A stretch of DNA of 64,000 nucleotides from Neurospora tetraspora (taxonomy: Eukaryota > Ascomycota > Sordariomycetes > Sordariales > Sordariaceae), in assembly GCF_033439725.1 (NCBI RefSeq), contig NW_026944389.1, positions 2,976,001-3,040,000 on the forward strand. The letters are read 5' to 3'. The notes beneath the pieces are model-generated. The model did not search any database and was not told where the DNA came from. It saw only the letters and a program-made list of their open reading frames with translations. The position numbers were made by a program, and so were the translations under genes. Shown in pieces: positions 19,131 through 32,361 of the stretch; the first letter of the stretch is position 1; the number at the start of each line of letters is the position of its first letter.

Positions 19131-21203
19131 TTAATACCTCACGGTATTCGGATTTTCATATGGATCCCTCCCCATACTATTTCCATATCCCCCACCACCC
19201 CCGTGGACACCGTGTACCGGTGTACCATAGGGATCAGACATAGCCCCCATCTCGTTCGCCTCCTGATACCCGCCTCCCATACCACCTTCCAACCCTCCCG
19301 TCGTATTCGTCGCGGCATTAACATCCCTCCACTGCTGTCTACTCTTCTCGACATCCCTCCTCGCCAGCTCCGCCACGAACGTGGTCTTGGGCTTCCACTT
19401 CAGACTCTTCCTCGGACTGACCTCCTCCATCATCTTATCGATCTGCTCCAGCGTGAGTCCCTTCATTTCGGGGACCAAGAAATACGCAAACAACATCGAA
19501 AAAATAGACAAGCTTCCCCAGATGAAGAAAACCTTGGGGCCCAAGTTGGCCGACCCCTTCGAGTTACCGACCATGTAAGGCGCCACGACGGCAATAATAC
19601 AATTCCAGAACCAGTTACAAGCCGTGGAGATTCCCACACCGCGCGAGCGGATGGGAAGGGGAAAACACTCGCCGATGACGACCCAGCCGGTCGGGCCCCA
19701 GCTGGTGGCGAAGAAGAAGATGTTGAGGCAGATGAAGGCGATCATGGCGCGGACGGCGGCCGGGTCGTCGGCATCGACGCGTCCGGCCGTGGTGCCGATG
19801 ATGGCGACGATGAATTGCATGATTACCATGCCCAAGGCGCCGTAGATGAGCAGGAAGCGGCGGCCGAGGTACTCAATGGCGACGAAGGAGATGGGGGTGG
19901 ATAAGACGTTGACGAGGGTGGTGATGAGGGAGATGAAGAAGGGGTTGGAGATGGTGCCGAGTTGTTGGAAGAAGGTGGTGCCGAAGTAGAAGATGAAGTT
20001 GATGCCTGGGAGGGGGGGTTAGTTTTGTGGTTAAGACGGTGAAGGTTGTGCCCCTTATGGCTCCTTTTTGGAGGCCGGGGGAATGGGTTTTGAATAGAAA
20101 CGAAAGGGAGACTTACCAGTTAGTTGCTGCCACATTTGCAATCCACACGCCATAATGATACGGCGGATATTGCTGTTCCCCTTGCGCAGCGAGCCGTGGA
20201 AGCAAGCAACCCACGATCCGATATACGAGGTTTGAGGAACAACTTGCATCTCATACTCATGGTTCGCCACAATTTCGGCCAGCTCGTCCTTGATGTACTC
20301 CGACTCAATCGGCTGTCCACGGACATAAGCCAGAGACTTGGCGGCTGAATGAAGTTGGCCCTTCATGACATGATAACGGGGTGACTCGGCTAGAAAAAAA
20401 AGGGTGTCAGCATTATCACATGACGATGGAAATTCCATAGCAGCACGACTTACGCAAAATAAACAACCCAGTTCCCAAAATCAACGCCCACAAAAACTGG
20501 ACACCAATCGGGATCCGATACGAGCCCGTGTCGTTCCTATCCTGCGTGGCATACACGACGCAGTTGGCGAGCAGAATCCCGACCGTAATGCAGAACTGGT
20601 ACGCCGACACCAGTGCACCACGAACTTTCCTGGGGGCGATCTCGGACATGTACAAGATAATAACGGTTGAAATGAAGCCCACACCCAACCCGGCAACGAG
20701 TCGACCAAACACGAACAGAACGGTCTGGTTAGTCGAGGCGATCTGGAGGACGCAGCCGACGCAGAAGATGAGACAGCCGATGATGATGGTGAGCCGACGG
20801 CCGATGAAGTCGGCAATGTCACCGGCGATGAGGGCGCCGAAGAAGGTGCCGCAGGAGAGAATCGAAGTCATGAGGGACTTGGTCGACGAGGGTAGGCCAA
20901 AGTTGGTGGGGTCGATGCCGATGGGTTGTTTTTTGTCGTAGTCGTACGAGTAACCCGTGTAGAGGGTGATAAAGTAGGGCATGCCTAGCACGCCGTTGAT
21001 CCAACCCGTATCATAGCCGAAGACTAGAAGTGTCGCCCATGAAAGTAAGCATTGGCCATTGAGCAACAAGCACATGAAGTTAGAGACTTACAAAGTCCAC
21101 CACATGCTGCAAAAGCGCAGATAAGATAGGCCTTCAAGGTGACCGGGGCCTCTATCCTCGAGAGATCCGCCGGCCCCTCAAAGGGGAGTAAGGCGCTGAC
21201 CAT
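19131..21203 (-). CDS. MFS sugar (hexose) transporter
   Basis: Four exons: complement of 19131-20005, 20117-20389, 20454-21023 and 21092-21203, giving 609 aa. Splice sites are GTAAGT-type with clean phases. The protein has the sugar-porter signatures GGLFFGYDTGWINGV, DFIGRRLTIIIG, LYMSEIAPRKVRGA, PESPRYHVMKGQ, the QQLTGINFIFYFG motif of hexose carriers, and PLPIRSRGVGISTACNW. Twelve membrane helices are expected at the plasma membrane. The C-terminal tail (~90 residues) is hydrophilic and ends in a Gly/Tyr/Asn-rich stretch, longer than in simple permeases. Glucose-sensor-like members of the family (RCO-3/Snf3 type) have such tails, so a sensor role is possible but unproven. ATG at 21203 has A at -3. 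Confidence 0.92.
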
Positions 21204-24200
21204 CCTCCTGCGTTTCTTTTCCCAGTTACGACCTTAACCAAGTTGCAAGTTGGTGACCCTCCTATCAAGATGACTTCGCGCACCCAAACCCGGAATAGTC
21301 GTCTATGTTTCTTTCGAGATATCGCTGTTGACGTTTATCTGTTAGGAAGCAACCCGGACAGTGTTGTAAGCCTTTAAACCGAAAGACGTATATCATACAC
21401 GCAAGAGAGACAGCAACAAGACAGAAGAGGAAAGTTCCCAGAAGGGAACTCGAGGGTGTGTGTGTGGTGCGCGGGATGTGTTATAGGAAATTTTGTCGAG
21501 TCCCACGGCAAGAGGGAAGCGGGAACGGATGCATGGGGATCGACTGTACTGTGTAAGACAAACCGAACCGGGGCCGGGGGGTCCTGGATGTCTGCCGTAC
21601 ACTAAACCTGAAAGGGACTGAAAAAGACGAAAGCGAATGGGGAAGGGAAGGGTGAGAATACAGTCGGGGGTACTAGATCATAGGATTGCCGAGCATGGGA
21701 TACACTCAAAGCTCCCGCCGTCCGTTCCTTGGTGCAAAAGCAGTAAAAAGTTGACTGAGAAGTGAACACACCAGAGCGTGTGTAACAAAGAAAGGGAAAT
21801 AGAAGAGAAGCAGTCAGCTTACAAAAGAAGTAGGAGAGGCGGCGAGAAGACAATGGAGAGGGAGCCAGAGGGTCCGGAAACTGCGGTCATGCTCAGAACG
21901 ATTTGGAAGACCAAGACAATAAGACATCCCAAGACCCCGGAAACAGACGACCAAGCGTCCCTCGAATGCCGAGAGAAGCCTGGGCTTCATTTTGTTACGC
22001 AGGAGTAGCGTGCTACTGTTGGCTTATTTGGGTCTGGGCGAGCTACGCCACATAGGATCGGGGCCATGTTTTGTTTTCTTTTTTTCTTTCCAAGACAAGT
22101 TGGATAATCCTAGGCTACCCCTGACAGGTCGGCAGCCGTAGCACAACGCCATGTTCCTCGCCTGCATACACACGCAGGCACTTAAGTACGCAGCGGGTCA
22201 TTTCTCGCTGCGTCGGCCTTTGCCCACTTGGGGCTCCTGGGAATGTCTCAGTGCCAGTAGTTTAAGTAGGATAAACCGTTAGCACTCCCGGAGACAGGTT
22301 TCAGCGGATGATTTGCGGGTAGCGCTTGTGCAATTCGGATATCGGTTCGGGGAGGCTGACTGCTTAAGAAGGTCTCACTCCTGAATGGTGTGTTTTTCTT
22401 CTTAAAACACCTACATTGGCTGTTCCAAGCGCAACTCGCGCCGAGAGAGAAAGAGAGAGATGATAGGTAGGCCAAGTACACAGGCCGTCCCAGTCCTGCA
22501 GCGTGCATGATAAAATACCTGGACGAAAGCGTGATGTCTCGTCTCTTGTGGCTGGTTGCCAAGACGAACCGCGTCTCTTTGAACCATGCTCGCCATGTCA
22601 CTGGAGAGCTTTGAGAATGACTGACATTCGTGAATCAGAACGTGGGGTTCATTTCAACTTGCCTCTCTTGGCTGCGGAGGCGAGACTGGGAGATTCCGGG
22701 AGATGATGGAGCTGAATAAGAGAGATGACAAGGCGAGAACGTGGACGATGGAAAGTTTTTTGATAACGCGTAAAGCCACAGAGCAGATCAACCGACAAAG
22801 AAGCCGGGTGCAACGGTGATCACCGGGGAGAAAGGCCATGACGGGTGATCTGTGAATCTCCCTGCGAGCCCTGTTCCCGCATCTGGATGATCTGGTCGAG
22901 GTCCCAGGTCGCCAAGGTCGTATCCTCAGCCTGGTGATCGACACGACGCCGTATGTACGGTATGGTTTGAGGGTGTGCGTTAACAGCGGGGGATTGGGCC
23001 ATGCGCGTTTTGCTTGCCGCCAAATATGCGTTAAAAAAGGGACGTTGATATATAAAACTGCATGTGTGATGCTGATTTTGGAACTCCTCTTGGACCTTGG
23101 CAACTATACCAGATTGTCACTCACTGCCCAATACTGTACAAGAGAATCAGGATATCGCCGACAGAATCAGAAGCCAAATACCGAAGGCGGCTAGAAACCT
23201 ACAGTGCGGTGAGTACGCCGGCTGTTCAGGCAGCCTTATCCCATCCACTTGAAAGGGACTCGGCCGATGAATAAAGTGAAGTGTGAGCAAGTGTCTACGA
23301 CGCTCTACCGTACCGGCGCGGGTCCAAGACAAAAGTGCGACCTCAGCGGCGCAAATACCGGCACCGTTCCGCAGCTAGGGCAACGGCTGAACCGGCGAAA
23401 CACTGTACTTCCAAGGGGACTTGCCAATGGGAAAGCCAGTCCAATGGATCATGAATGGATCATGGAAGATGGTGTCACCGACCGACGGTGTGCTCCTAAC
23501 ACAGTCAGTGTCGCCGCACGTCACACGGCAATCAAACATGAGCTCGAAACGGAACATTTCTTGCCTCGCCAGATTGGCCATGATGGTAGAATGGTAGAAC
23601 AGACAGACGCGGTGGAATCACCTACCCACCTACCCTCACCTATGACCGGCCCTGGGCAGACACACGCCACCAGCCAACTCTTGCCCTGTTCTGCTGCCGA
23701 CTAACATATGGGATTCCGTAAACGGCGATCGCGGGAAAGACGAGAAGGTTGTGAGCTTGAAAGCTGTCACGGAGATTTCCATGGCAGACATCAGGCAGTC
23801 AGTCGGGCGGTCGTCTTATGAAATCCTTCGGTTCCGAGACATAAAAGAGACGTGGCCGTCGAGAAAGGAGGGAGAAAAAGAGGATGTACAAAGAGAGCGC
23901 CACCGAACATAAATCGCAGACCGCCCCACGCCGGTGTCGTCGTTGCGCTTTGTTGTCGTTCCTGTTGATGTTGCTCTCGTCGACCTTCTCTGCTGGTCTC
24001 GTCCTGGGGAGCCTGTGAGTGTGGGTGGCCACCTGAGCCAGCTTTTCCGTCCCAGCAAACTATTCACTGTCAGACATGCCGTGCCTCTTTCGAGATGACG
24101 TTTCGACAAGACGGTATACCAGTACCAAAGCAAGGCGAGGTGCTGGATTGATTGATTGAAGTTGGTGAACTTGTGATGCCGTTCCGGTAAGAAGCGAATC

Positions 24201-27200
24201 ACACGGTAACAGCTGCAGTGCCGTTGAGCCGGTTCACTTCGCTTGCAACGAGGCAAGTTGGCGACAGTTCTGGGCAGTGAACACTCACAGCGAGCCGAGA
24301 GTCGGAATTGTGGGAGACGAGGTCCAGAGCCGTCTCACTTTCCCCCACAGCGTAGCAGCGGTCCCCAAGCTCACTGAACCCGAGTCGATCTGGGGATGCC
24401 CCACTTCACCTGATCCACACCCTAGTCTAACCCTAACCCGACACAGCTTAGTGTTTCCCCAGATAAATGAACAAAGCTCCACCGCCCTCTAACGACATCC
24501 ACCCTGCACCGCGAGTTCACGATAAAACACCAGGACCACGGCCTTGACAACAACCCCCTTCAGCACGAGCCGAAAGTCGAATCAATCGGTTCCATCAGTC
24601 CTCATCAGATGGGTTCTAGCTCAACTCCTGGACCCCTTAAACTTCGCTTTATCCCATTTTGCAAACCTTGGCTCAATAGTTTGGTCTCGGGCCAGCCAGC
24701 TATCAGTCAGAATCAGCCGACTTCATGTTTGTGCCTTTTTGAGGCTTCCACACCAAGAAACATTGGCATATTGTCTTGTGATGAGCGGGGTTCTAGTTCG
24801 TTCTTTGCCTAGAGAGAGAGGGTGGTTCTTCAACTTCAGCTTTAGCCAAGTTAGTGCCAAGCTGATGTCGACAACTCGGCACAGGCAGGAAAGGTCGACC
24901 GGCAGTGGGCACCAAGCAACGGCATGTTTGTTCATGAAGCCAAATATCTTCAACAATAAATACCGTAGAGACTCGCGAAAGTCGCAAACTACTATCCCTC
25001 TTTGAGCGCCGGGCATATGGCAGAAATCTGCCAGAAGTATGCCCAGTAAGCATACATATGCCAGCACATGTATCTGTCCAGTTAGTGAAAACCTCGAGGA
25101 TATTGCCCACCACGTTAACTTACACACATTCAAATGCACAGCGACCGGCCTGATCCTGCCAGCTGCCTGCACAGATCTACTCCCTGCCCGCGCTCAAAGA
25201 GGGATAGTAGTTTGCGACTTTCGCGAGTCTCTACGGTATAAGAAGTAGATGCGGTTCTTCATGCAATGCACCTGCCGATGCCACAGTGGTGGCAGCTGGT
25301 CACCCAGTCTAAAGTACTGCATCTAGCAGCGTGCAGTGTGCACGGCAGTCTTCCCCTTCTTCTCATGCACCTACTACCGTACCTACAGCATAGAGGGATA
25401 CAGGAATGCATGCATAGGTAGAGGTAGTGTAGAGGCAGAGGCGCGTAGAACTATCAACTGCACTTTATCAAAGTGATCATCCCGGCATCTATCAAGCATT
25501 TGCATACAATCACACACAGATTCAATTCCTGTCCTGTATACATGAACACGAAGAGAGAGAAATCAGCATATCACAAAGCCCGGCTCTTGTCTTCCACTTT
25601 TCTCTTCCCCGCCCTTCTCCGTCTCTGCTTCTGCCCTGCGCTGTGTACCGAGACCACCTACCCACTCATACCCAGGGGCTCAGGGGTCTGAAAGGAAACG
25701 GTACGCACGCGAAATGGGAAAATTTTTGTCGTTCGGTGTTACCGGACTAGGTAGGGAAAGCGCAGAGACACTGGGCACTCGTATGACCTGACTGAGCGCT
25801 GAACATTGAAGGCTTTTGAGTGAGGGCTCCTGATCCGATTTTCCAGTCGAGCCTTCGATTGTGGTCAGCCACGGTCGGAGAGAGGTACATTACTTCGCAC
25901 AAAGTTTCCTGAAGAGAAGTAAGTTGCGTGGGTTGAAGGGTGGGGTTTTGTGGCTTTATGGCTGTGCAATAAGCTTTTGATATGTACTTTATCACACACG
26001 TCTCGTCATAGGTATTGATGGTTTTGCTGGGCACAGAGTATAGACAGACAAACATTTGGATGTTTGCTAGGTAGAGAAGAAACCGGTCTGGAACTGCCGG
26101 ACGGTGCCCCGGGGAGTCTGGATTGCGTACTGTATGTACCTAACTGGAAAATCTTGCATAGCCGACTTGCGCTTGCTTGCATATAGATTTACTGTGGTCT
26201 ATTGTACTATCTATTGCGTTATAGTATGTGATTACTATTCGATTATCCTCAGAAATGTGCGATGGAAAAGATGAGGAAGAGGAAGAGGAGGAAAACACCA
26301 AGGCCCATTCCCATTCCCAGGTCCAGGTCCGCGGATACGGGACATATTGTTGATGAAGGTCAAGGATACCTACGAAAGTCGCAATGATAATAAAGATACC
26401 AGGGATATTCCGTCACCCTACCAGGGAGTCAGTCTGGCTGTGCCTGATTAAAAGTACTGCGGCAACCACGTGGACGTGAGAGACTTGATTGATCGGGCCG
26501 TTTACTTTCTTTGCGGACGGGACTGAGTCTAAACCCGGTGAGTCGAGGGCGGAACAACAAAGAACCCAGAGAATGATGAGGCAAGGAAGAACAGAGCTGG
26601 GCCAAGGCCTGATATTCCGGATCGTATCAGCCTAGTATTCGTTCCAGATGTTGTGTAGAGGCTCCTCAGTCGTCCACAAGGAGATCACCGAACTGTGAAA
26701 TTAGGTCAATAAGCATTTCGCTTTTGAGTATATACCTGCTACATAACACCTTGACGCAATACCAAGTAATTACATCTACTGCAAAATGAGTTTCAGTCAC
26801 TGACATCCACCTCTTCCTAGGTGGCCGCTCCATTCGTTAGCCACCCTGTCTCTTGATAACGTCGTGCCTCACACTCCTCTTTCACCGTTTGAATGCCAAA
26901 TACAGACATACACATGTCCTCTACTCGCCAATATACACACATCGTCCTAGAAATACCCTTCGCTTGCTGTGTAGCACGCGGTCCAGGCTGCCAGTCGACT
27001 TTTCCCGTACCATACATACCATTTTCAACAACTCGCCCAATGTCTAAATTGTGGTATCTTCCCCCAATATTCCACGGTTGAACTGAACGTGTTGATTTGC
27101 GGTGGTGTCACTGTAGTCGTAATCTTTTATCCCATCTTTTTCGCTGATTCAAGTCCGAGTACCTTGGTTCCGTGTGTCGGTTATCATCTCATCCATCTCT

Positions 27201-27512
27201 CATCTCATCATAGCCGTCATCTCGTTGTAGGTTGTAATTCATCGTCCATGGCGACATTTCGTATCTGAAACCTCCAGATCCATTCATCGTGTCGAACCTT
27301 CCTTCCTTTTAATTATCTTGTCGTGAACCATTCCTGGTTCAAAATCCCATATTTCCTCCACATCTAGCGTACCATCATCGTCCAGTTATCTCAAAATCCG
27401 AATACTTTACCTGTTTCCACCTCTCCTCCGCTCCTCCGAGTAAGCAATTATTCGACGTCCTACATCCAAGCTCCAAACCTGCGTAATCCGAACAAGGCCA
27501 CGATCCAGCAGC
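21204..27512. promoter_or_regulatory. 6.3-kb gene-free region upstream of the transporter
   Basis: No convincing coding frame on either strand: open frames are short, overlapping and without family motifs. It begins with the transporter leader/promoter, contains the MITE at 24963-25236 and ends at the karyopherin 3' end. Small features are pyrimidine runs near 22075-22090 and a GA-rich tract near 26270-26295. A long untranslated leader or a noncoding transcript is possible. Confidence 0.5.
24963..25236. mobile_element. Tc1/mariner-type MITE
   Basis: 274-bp non-autonomous element with perfect 47-bp terminal inverted repeats (24963-25009 and 25190-25236; outer ends CCGTAGAGACTCGCGAAAGT), bounded by TA on both sides (24961-24962 and 25237-25238). 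It has no coding capacity. TA duplication and long inverted repeats fit the Tc1/mariner (Fot1/Pogo-like) class. The identical arms suggest a young insertion or little mutation since. Confidence 0.9.
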
Positions 27513-30500
27513 TTAACCCTCAAAGTGGAATCTTGCCGCCGCCAACATGCCGAGTCCATCTCTAGGCGCGATATACCTCCGGCGGTACGTGTTTGTGAAG
27601 TCTTGCAGTAGAGTCCTGACATGTCTCAAGTTCGAACGATCACCTCCCTGCAGCTTCTCGTTGATCTTGGCCATGAGCTTATTGGCTTCAGCATCCGTGA
27701 TAGTACCAGCTGGCAGCATCCTGATTGTCCGGTCAACCCAGGTGGACGTCTCGGCGGGGAGAAGCTCGAACATGCCCAACAAAACACCACTGCCGTCACT
27801 AAAGCAGTCGCGAGGGAATGTGATCATCATGCCCGCCAAAGTCTGCTTGATGAGCGCCTCACCCTGGCTGAGCAAGAGCTGCCTGACGTGCTGGCGAAGC
27901 TGAGGGCCGACTGCACCGAATTGTTGACTCGATGAGGCGGGGTTGTCGCCGCCGTAGGTGAGAAGGTCGCGGATATAGTGAAGGGCAGCCGAAACTGGCT
28001 CCTGCTTCTCCAGGGACAAGGCCGAGATGGCAGCCTGGAAGATAGGGGTAAAGAGGGCAGAGGGGATCAACCTCTGAGGGTAGTAAAGAAGGGCATCAAT
28101 GAGAAGACGGTAAAAGTCTTCAATCACGTCGGGTAGATCGATGGGAGCAATGTCACTCATCATACGGAGGACATTGGTCGCTTGAGCCTCGAAGAAGCCG
28201 TAGATGCTATCCACGATACCATCTTCGACATGTTCCCGGTCTTCTGAGAACTCGCGCAGAATAGCGCTCGACGCCCACAAGAAACAACCCTGCTTAGACT
28301 TGGCGAAGCCCTCTGCCAGCTTGTTGGCCAAGGGCCCGAGAAGAGGCGTAATGGCAGTCCTGTAAGAGATAACCATGAAGCGCCAGCATCTGCAAATCCG
28401 CTCGCAGATCGGGACGAACTCGATAAAGTTGTCCATGATAGTTGCCAGGACAGGGAACACTTCTTGCCAGTAGCGAACAGCCGGGTTATCCGAGTTACTA
28501 GGCCAGTACGGCACGACGTTCTGGACATATAGGGTAAGGAGGTTGATGTGATCTGGAAAAGCGTCAGTCAGTACAGGCGTACATATATGGTTCGGGACAT
28601 TTGAACTTACCTGCAAGCTCCAACTTGGAGGCATCATCGGTAGCGTTGTTGGCCTTAGTCATCAGGCGCTGGACTAGAGGATCGCAATAAAGCTTAAGAA
28701 GGCTATATATATCCTCCGTCTTTTGCACACTAATGACGGTCGCTACACCCTCAGTCAGATCTTCCTTGCTATGGTCGCTGAGTGTATCAAGGATGGAGTT
28801 GTAGAAGCCTTGCAGCTCGATGGCCTGGGGACCCAACAGATGCTTGCAGTCGACGCAGAAGTACTTGAACGACTGGGCAGCAGCGCGTAGAATCTCCTGG
28901 GAGGAGGTCTGGAAAGACGCCAGAACGTAGGAGAGCTGGGGTTGGAGGTAGTCGGGGTGGGCTGATGTCCATTCAGTATAACGACCAAATACCATGATGG
29001 CCGCAAACCGCAACTTCTCGTTGTTGATGGGAATCTGGACCAACAACGGCATGATCTCCGGCAGGACGATGTTTTCTTCCTTATCCACCAGGCGACCCAG
29101 AGCTCGCAGGGCAAAGAGCGGCGCCTCAAGCGACTGCCAATGCGGTACTGCTGACTCTGTCGCCTGGCCGCCAAACTTCTCCCTCCAAATCTTGATTGCC
29201 TCGTGCACCTTTGTAAGACATTCCGTAGTACCCATCACCTGGCAGGCATCCTTCATGGTGTCGCCCATATGATGACGGAACTCGCGGAACTTTTCTTCCT
29301 GTTCGCGATCTCCATCGAAAAGGTCAAACTCGTTGGGGTCGTCGGATTCGGGATACTCGAGCTGCTTGAGAAGGATGTCGACGAGCTTAGAGTAGACGTC
29401 CAAGAGCTGTACCCTAGCCTGGATGTAGTGGTCCAAGGTAAGGTATTGCTTCAGCTCATACCAGAAGTTAAATGTGTAATGGATGACATCCCTTTCCTTG
29501 TCCCTAGCACAGCATTCCAGCAGAGTATCGACCAACGGGCGGAAATGTTGTGGCTCGCGCGCACAAAGCAAGACCCAGGAGTCACCGGCATCAGCGAATA
29601 CTCGGGTAATGGCCTTGAATCCTTCGGTATCCTCCTCATCGGCCAGCGCTTGGATGCGCGGCCTTAGCTGAAGGACCTTGGGGAGGAGCGCCTGAATAGT
29701 CTCGAGGTTGTCGTCCACATCTCTGGTTTCTCTGCAAATGATACCAAGGCATTCGGCAGCCGTCTGCAAGGACCTGTCGTTGGAAAGCCCATTGATAACA
29801 GCATCGAGAAGAGGCGAGTTCACCACCACGCTAACCGGAACCTCGCGAAGCCATGAGGTAATGCACTCGAACAGTTGTGGGTTTGTGGCAGCAGCAGCTG
29901 AAGGCTGTGTTAGTCAACCATGGCACAGCTGTATTTCGAGTGGTACTTACGGGAGGACTGAGCATAGTTAATGAGGAGTCCGACAACCTCATTCGCGTTG
30001 TCGGCAAGCAGCTCTGATGTTCTTTGGATGAGCTCTTCTTCCTGTTATGATGCCAAATTAGACACTGATCCAGGCTGGTGCCACCAAAGCGGCTGGTCGA
30101 ACTGGAGGCAAAGGCGAGCCGCAGCATATCGATCCACATACAGACAAGGTGATTTTGCGGCCTTCCGTGACCTCTTCGGGAAGTACTCGTAGGAAGTCCA
30201 AGATGCAGGCGTGGCTGGATACATCATCTCCGAGGGCGCCAACGACGGTTTGCAGAACATCCTTCCACGACTGCATCTGGATGGCTAGGATGGCCAGACA
30301 CACGCATAGTTGAACTCGGACGGGCTTGGGGCCACTGGCGAACTTCTTAAGGAGAACTAGGATCTGATTGCGCAGAGCAGCATGTTCGCTTTCGGAAATC
30401 TGGGTTGCGAGGTCGTAGGTAATCTGATAATGGCGGATGTCAGCGATTCGCCACTAGCAAGCGCGGCGGTATCGTCATGTTCCAATGGGTATCTAATACC

Positions 30501-30799
30501 TTGCCCTTCAGTGTCGTTGCTGCGAAGAGTTGCGCCTCGGCTTCAGGAGAGCCCTGCAAGATCGATATTGTGGTAGTCCAGGCTTCGTTCTACAGTCGAT
30601 TGAACAATACGGGTTAGTCACATGCGAATCATAAGTACACTGGGGTCAAAAGAGCTAAAGCGCAACTCACCGACTTCTGGAACTTTTGCAGGTAATCCAT
30701 GGCGGCCTTCTTGGTGCTGGAGTCACCACTCCGCATCGTCAGCATGGCCTGCAAGACATTTGGGGTGGTGAAGCCATCGGCGGCACCATTGGAAGCCAT
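27513..30799 (-). CDS. mtr10: Mtr10/transportin-3-type karyopherin
   Basis: Six exons: complement of 27513-28552, 28611-29897, 29951-30041, 30142-30423, 30500-30589 and 30671-30799; all phases agree. The 972-aa product is the same length as yeast Mtr10. It begins MASNGAADGFTTPNVLQAML, with NEAWTTTISILQG and QLFAATTLKGKITYDL in the first repeats, the importin N-terminal region that binds Ran. The rest is alpha-helical HEAT-like (VLPEEVTEGRKITLSEEEL, SPLLDAVINGL, NVVPYWPSNSDNP). It would import SR-type mRNA-binding proteins (Npl3-like) and recycle tRNA between cytoplasm and nucleus. It is head-to-head with the SmE gene across 855 bp. ATG has A at -3. Confidence 0.92.
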
Positions 30800-31653
30800 G
30801 TTGGGCGGCTTAGAAATGCGTGTGATGTGATTTTGAATCGAATTCTAGCTTGGTGGTGGAGAGTGTTGCGATGCGATGTTGCAAGTGGAAGCTATCGCTA
30901 GGTGTCGCGGGTCGCAAAGTGGATGGATCAGCCCCTCCTATTCGACGGGAGTGTTGTCCGACTTTAGTTATCGGTCTTGCGACGCGATGAAAGGTTGCAA
31001 GTAATGTTGTTGGAAAGGCGAGGAGCTGAGATGCGCACGGGGTATATGAAGCTCGAGAGAGGTCGCAAGAATGAAGGACTGAGCGGTACTGTAGGGTGTC
31101 GCCGTGGTGACAGGATTCCTGGAAGCTGAAGGTTGCCGGCGACGATTTGCTCTTCTGTCCAGAAAGAAAAACATCCCGCCAACAATCGAAGAACGTCAGG
31201 CTGCCTGACCACCGACCACGAGTGGAGTAAACGGCGGCGGGCAGGCGGGTCAATGAAAGCAGATGCACCGCCATAAGTGGGACAAGCGGGAGGGGTGAAG
31301 AATCTGTGGCTTGAGAGCCGCTTGAGAGTAAATGCCAAGAAGTTATGACACGAAGCTGTGGGGCCGCAAGTGTGTAAGCGCACGGGCCATCTGAGCAGCT
31401 CCCCGGTGCTTGTGAAAACATGGGCTCCACACGCCAGAGACAGGCAGGCAATTCGACCTGGGGGAAATTCATTGAAGTCACGTCCCGCCGTGAGAGAACG
31501 CGACTGGGAACAACGGAAGCCAAGCCTAGCCGACCAACAACGAAGACCATCCACGACTTGATTGCGACTTAGTTCAGCCTCCAACATCGCCATCAAACTT
31601 GTGTCCCAAACAACAACCAAACGACCAAACCACAACAAACCCCGATTTTCAAC
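30800..31653. promoter_or_regulatory. shared promoter region of mtr10 and sme1
   Basis: 854 bp between two divergent starts. Open frames through it (up to ~290 codons on the minus strand) include intron-like and noncoding sequence and have no family motif. I see no TATA box. Confidence 0.5.
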
Positions 31654-32118
31654 ATGACCGGCAGAGGTGGTGGCGGCAACCGCCGTGTTCTTCTTCCTCC
31701 CATCAACTTCCTTTTCCGTCTTCTGCAACAACACTCGACTGTCCAGATCTGGCTTTACGAGCAGCTCCATATTCGCATCATTGGCACCATTCGTGTAGGA
31801 TTCTCCCTTGTGGTCTCTCCGGAAAGCAAACATGAACGCTGACACCTTTGTCTTTTAGGGCTTCGACGAGTTCATGAACCTGGTTGTAAGTAGCGGCGCA
31901 GGTCCCAAGCGATGGAAATACCAAGCCTAACCGGATTTACAGATCGATAATGCGATTGAGGTCAAGCTGGTCTCCAAAACAAACGAGAAGGAGGAGAGGA
32001 GGGAGCTTGGGGTAAGGATATTCTTATTGCTGTGGTGCGAAAGGGTTGGCTAACTGGGTTGCAGCAAATCCTCCTGAAGGGCGACAACGTCTCGCTCATC
32101 CAGAGCTACTCCGGGTGA
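31654..32118 (+). CDS. sme1: small nuclear ribonucleoprotein SmE
   Basis: Four exons: 31654-31794, 31859-31885, 31943-32011 and 32065-32118, giving 96 aa. The second exon is only 27 bp. Sm1 and Sm2 motifs are complete: VLLPPINFLFRLLQQHSTV, QIWLYEQLHIRIIGTIRGF, DEFMNLVIDNAIEVK, ending QILLKGDNVSLIQS. SmE is one of seven subunits of the Sm ring that binds U1, U2, U4 and U5 snRNA in the spliceosome. The length is normal. Introns are GT-AG; the first has a GTAGGA donor. ATG at 31654 follows AAC (A at -3). Confidence 0.97.
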
Positions 32119-32361
32119 AAAGCTCAATACCTGAACGAGAACCGGTAATCGACGATGCATTTTACGCTGGGACCTACATCGAGCGACCAAAGCCAGCAGA
32201 TCTAGAGCTGTACATAGACGGCCCACAAAGACGTGCCTTCTACACACCAAACGACACCGAATCTACGGAACGAGATACCAGGGAAAAGCGATTGGCCGAG
32301 GCGCACAGGAATGTCGACTATATGTATTTGATGAGTACGGGATGGATATCATGTCATGGAA

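Noticed and set aside
22190-22214. 8-bp inverted repeat ACGCAGCG...CGCTGCGT
   Set aside because: Too short and isolated to call a terminator or element in a fungal genome.
30964-31845. 293-codon minus-strand frame across the mtr10/sme1 promoter
   Set aside because: Overlaps the first sme1 exon on the other strand and has no family features.
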